A stretch of DNA of 64,000 nt, taken from positions 1 to 64,000 of the forward strand of contig NW_024882027.1 of assembly GCF_019059575.1 (NCBI RefSeq). Reading direction: 5' to 3'. Origin of the DNA: Amphibalanus amphitrite. Lineage: Eukaryota > Arthropoda > Thecostraca > Balanomorpha > Balanidae. Positions 60,286-64,000 of the stretch are shown here, piece by piece. Each line of letters starts with the position of its first letter. Position 1 is the stretch's first letter. A program made the translations under genes and the position numbers. Below the pieces are notes generated by a model. It ran no database searches. It saw only the letters and a list, made by a program, of their open reading frames with translations, and had not been told where the DNA came from.

Positions 60286-61564
60286 TCGCGCTCGCACAGA
60301 GCGGCAATAAAATAGTGTCCGTGCACGCGTGCACCGCAGGGCCGTACCTGCTCGGCCGCATTCCTATGGACCAATCGGTATGCAGGAGAGGCAATGGCCG
60401 TTGCAGCCGCTGCAGCGTTGCTAGACGGTAGAGCACTGCTCAATGTTCAGACAGACAGTGTCCGCCGGCCTCGGGAAGTCGGCTGGGCGGCGACCGTCGA
60501 AAGTGAAGGCGAGATGGGCTATAACCCTCGAACAGAGTCGACCTCGACCTACGTCCATTTCCGAGTTATTGATATTGCGTTCTCAGCAGTGTTTAGAAAT
60601 TAAGCACTGTGCTGACGGGCACCATCACTCCGTTTTTTAATTCAATTCCTGATAAGTACGTGTTTTTAGCATAATGTATTCCAATGAGCAGCATGGCAAG
60701 TGCAACACAAGTCACAAAAACGATTGCATTGTGGGGATATGTGATAATCTTGTAGATATATTCTCGTCTTTGGTGTTCCCAAATGCATCCACTATTGCAC
60801 TGTTTTGCAGTTGAACTGTGCAGGCCTGCAGCGTCGAGCTCGGTCACTGCACAGTGCTGCGCTGTGGTGCGCCAGAATAGCGGTACCGGTTCCGCACCGG
60901 GCACTCCCAGCAGAATGTTCAGCTAACACTAAACCATTGCCGATGCTGAGGCGCATCTGCAGTCTCAGGATTCAGGACACCACAGCCGCCTTTTTTCGAG
61001 GAGCGGCCGGCCTGACCGCAGTGCGGGGTGGATGAAGTGCCGATCGCTCCCACCACAACCTGTCGGACCGTTACACGGCCCCGACCGTGACGGGACGTGT
61101 GCCGTAACGCAGCGTGACGTTGCTGAACAGCGTCACTATGACACTGCTGGACGGCACGGTTTCAAAGTTTCGATCATAAGGTCAATGTGGTGTCCGTTCT
61201 GTCCACAAAAGGCGTACACCTGGATACTGGTGCTGACCGGCATAGTCCCTGATCCTATCTTCACCTCGTCAGAGGTACAGTTGATGATGACGGCACGAAC
61301 TGCATGGAGTGAGCGGGGTTCAACACGTCACGGTTCGCTTCCCTATCGCACTATCCTGGCCCGGTGCCGATTTACGTAAGCTCCTCTGCGGGGTTTCCAC
61401 CTATAGCGTCCATATTGCACGCTTCCTGGAAGGTGTGCTCATATCTCTATTCATAACGAACAATCGCCGCACTTTTCCATCTGGTTTCGAGCTAGTCTGC
61501 GGCCACGCCACCAGCCTTGGCAACACCGGACCGAAGCGGTCGCGCTGGATTGGGAAGTGACGGC

Positions 61565-61765
61565 CGTTCCCCCATTTCCCCGGGCCGTTCATCCATGTCT
61601 CAGTCATCACTCACAGCCGTGGGCCGTTCCCATATATCCCCAGGCCATTGACTCATATTCCCGGTCTGTAACAATATCCCCAGTCTATTCACTCACATGT
61701 GCCCAGTCTGTTTCCTTATACCCACGGTCCGTTCCCCTAAATACCCAGTCCGCTCTTCGGTCCGC
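61565..61765. repeat. degenerate minisatellite (about 28-35-base unit)
   Basis: Repeated blocks of (A/T)TA(T/C)CCCCAGTC(T/C)GTTC type, for example ATATCCCCAGGCC, AATATCCCCAGTC, GTGCCCAGTCTG, TACCCACGGTCCG and AATACCCAGTCCG. Unit length varies. Confidence 0.6.
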
Positions 61766-63482
61766 TTCTCTGAACTCGTGGCTCGTAAGCTGGAGCCTGA
61801 TTCGATGTGGTCAATAGTCACCCGATGAAGCGAATATCCGATGTCAGGCTCATCTGGTGCTCTCGGAAGCCCATTAATGCGTAACCAATAGATTGTATCC
61901 AACAGGCAACAGACAATAGATGTCAAAACCGTGGATAGCCTGACGACCCTCAGAGGGCCACCGGTGTAAGTACATATACCGGCCATGTGTACATATACCT
62001 GTACAATACCGGCCGTACCAAAGAGGTCCGGCGATGTATGTACCCCGCCGTACCAAAGAGGCACCAAGGCCTGTCCACCGGCGCGCCGTAGGGATATTCC
62101 CGATCTAGCCTGTCTTAAGTCCCAGAACCGACTTCTCTCTTAAATCATTCTTTTGGGCTCATCTTGCGTAAAATTGTCTGAATTTTTACGTTACATGTCT
62201 CATTTTACCCTTAAGAATAATTTGAGTAGAAAAAATGAGCTCAAAGTCAGGCATCGCTTACTTTTCACACCGGGTAGAAATGGATGCTGAAAACAAGCAC
62301 GCGATTCTGTGGCTTATAACTGGAAAGCAATGATATCCAGCATGACAAGTGGCATATGGTCTAATGGCCACATCATTGTGGAGTATGTGGATGCATTACA
62401 ATAATATATTTGTCAAATTTTGGGGTTCTAAACGCCAAATAAAAGATATATTGTAAACGGTGTTTTAGTTATCAGTACGGTTTTGAAAAACATAGAAAAT
62501 CAACAACTTTCGACAAAAGTTGACACTACAAATTTGACACCATTCGATTCTTTGAACAATTCTAGGTTAGAATTACATTGTAACTTTTGCTACTTTTTGC
62601 TCCTCTCGGAATTCGGCCGCCTCATAACATAGACGGTAGTAGGGCGGCACACGGTTGAAGCTGCTGAGACTAACCAAAATGCAGTTATATCGCTCACATC
62701 TAAAATTTGCCCATTCCTTACATCATAAATCGCTGATGGTTGAATGGTCAACTTATTTTTGACCACAAGGCACAGTGGTGATTTTTCCGATCTAGCGCGT
62801 CTTAATTCCAAAAATCTTTTTTGGATTTTTTTTTTTTTGTGTCAGTGGGGCTAAGAGATGTCTGAATGTTTCATATAGCATGGCATTGTTTTATCTGTAT
62901 GTCCACAGCAAGACTAGGAAAATGCGCCAAAAGTTCACACTCATGCGTGATTACTCAATGGGCTCAGTAAGGCCCGAAAGTATAGCTCAATGTCATTGTC
63001 CTGTCCTGTTGGTTTTATTCTTGCGAGGTCTTAAAGTTGTATATCGTCTGAAAGGCACCTTTATTAGGAATGGAATGGCAAACAGAAAGCATGCCCAACC
63101 TTACTAAGGTCACAAAAATGCCATTTACAAAAACAACAGACACCATATTGAAGGAATGGTATTCTAAATAAATGTACATAGGAAATCAACAATGTTTTCC
63201 ACACTTTTCCACTCCAAAAACATATCCTATCGAATTCGCCACTTTCTCCTGCACAAGACAACGCCTAGTTTGGCTGCCGGAACTTGCCTGAACACGGAAT
63301 ATTCACATTTGAGTATCTTAATTAATACCCCACTCTAGGAGCGTTAGGGCAAACAGCACGATATAGGTATGCTCCGGACATAGGCGAATAATTTTACTTC
63401 GTGATTTATATGATGCATATTTTCTGAGACACATTCATTAGGAATAGGATGGCAAGCGTAAATTATACATACCGTAACCTTA

Positions 63483-63815
63483 TTAACCCTCGCTGTGGGG
63501 AGGGGGAGGGGGAAGTGGTTGGATAAAACCCCATGGTTTTCCGCAAATTGCTCGCGCAAAAAGCGGCCGATAGCGACAAAACTTTCGGTGCCCTCGAGAT
63601 CATCAATTGTACATCTAACCTAAAAATTTCATGACTCTGACCCAACTGACCTTTGACCTGTGGCATATTCCTCGAGACCATGTTTGGCCGGAATCGCGAT
63701 TCGGCGTATGCCAGCTCACATTATCGGCGGTTTCCAGTCTTTTTGTGGTTTTAAACGTTAAAATATGTGAGATGATGTTGGTGCCATGCATTATGGTGGG
63801 TGTCAAGGTCACGTT
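63483..63815 (+). mobile_element. TGACCT-rich C-tract element outside the palindrome, partial
   Basis: TTAACCCTCGC followed by a G-run, then the family blocks TTTTCCGCAAATTGCTCGCG, AAAAAGCGGCCGAT, a TGACCTTTGACCT direct repeat (63647-63659) and GAGACCATGTTTGGCCGGAA. Homology stops near 63815 after GTGTCAAGGTCACG, so the 3' half is missing. This shows the family has a TTAACCC terminus and is dispersed in the genome. Confidence 0.75.
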
Positions 63816-64000
63816 AGGCGGCACGGGCGGACATCGATAGCAGCGCCTCTATCGGTCACTAACTAGGGAAAGCTGGGCTGTAGGCGACGAAATACCGGCT
63901 GAGTTGTCACACGCTGAAGAGGTTTATAGCCATCCGTCTTGTGAAAAAGTTGAACTTTTGCCTTTAATATTTCTACAGGCAATTTTAGAAGTGTCTTCAC

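Larger units (their letters stand above)
59139..63482. other. single-copy intergenic DNA, no gene recognised
   Basis: No gene is recognised on either strand. Contains a perfect 24-base palindrome (60054-60077), a GGCTCC-type hexamer repeat (about 60205-60285), a degenerate minisatellite (about 61565-61765) and two related segments beginning CGATCTAGC(C/G)(T/C)GTCTTAA at about 62101 and 62790. Confidence 0.45.

Noticed and set aside
60102-60443. 113-codon minus-strand frame with Glu-Pro repeats
   Set aside because: It has no ATG (opens with TTG), its repeat follows a GGCTCC hexamer array, and no credible splice acceptor or family match was seen.

Overview
This is an animal nuclear genome window, most likely arthropod. 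Genes have introns with canonical GT-AG sites. An IkB/cactus gene, a mitochondrial complex II assembly factor (SDHAF3) and a synaptotagmin 14/16-type gene are recognisable, embedded in dense non-autonomous DNA transposons, a tRNA-derived SINE and a LINE tail. GC-rich coding third positions and many GTAGGTA/TACCTACC motifs would suit a crustacean (a barnacle-like genome is a guess). I cannot name the species.

The dominant structure is a near-perfect inverted repeat from base 1 to about 46631. The left arm (1-23285) is the reverse complement of the right arm (about 23287-46631), with an axis at about 23286 and a turn of only about 11 bases. Both arms share every transposon insertion and its target-site duplication. 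They differ mainly by one-base indels and homopolymer lengths. In the right arm all coding exons are open and spliceable. In the left arm the cactus exons, SDHAF3 and one synaptotagmin exon carry frameshifts. The cactus gene runs out of the right arm into single-copy sequence, and the synaptotagmin gene loses its 5' exons at the axis. I read the right arm as the real locus and the left arm as a fold-back copy, probably a long-read or assembly artefact. A genuine, very recent inverted duplication is not excluded.

Right-arm layout: LINE 3' tail and a TTAA MITE (24.0-25.3 kb); the last eight coding exons of a Syt14/16-like gene on + (25987-30806), with a piggyBac-like MITE in one intron; a 13-kb block of stacked transposons (31-43 kb) with two 2.4-kb hAT-type elements in opposite orientation, each holding a nested piggyBac-like element, plus two SINEs and an element with about 220-base inverted repeats; SDHAF3 on + (43680-44048); then, tail to tail with it, the six-exon IkB/cactus gene on - (52254 back to 44772).

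Left-arm layout is the mirror image. From 52.3 kb to 64 kb the window is single-copy intergenic sequence in which I recognise no gene. It holds a small hAT MITE with a clear 8-base target duplication, a GACA microsatellite, minisatellites, a perfect 24-base palindrome and one more copy of the TGACCT-rich element.

The three genes do not form a pathway: IkB/cactus acts in Toll/NF-kB signalling, SDHAF3 in mitochondrial succinate dehydrogenase maturation, Syt14/16 in membrane trafficking.
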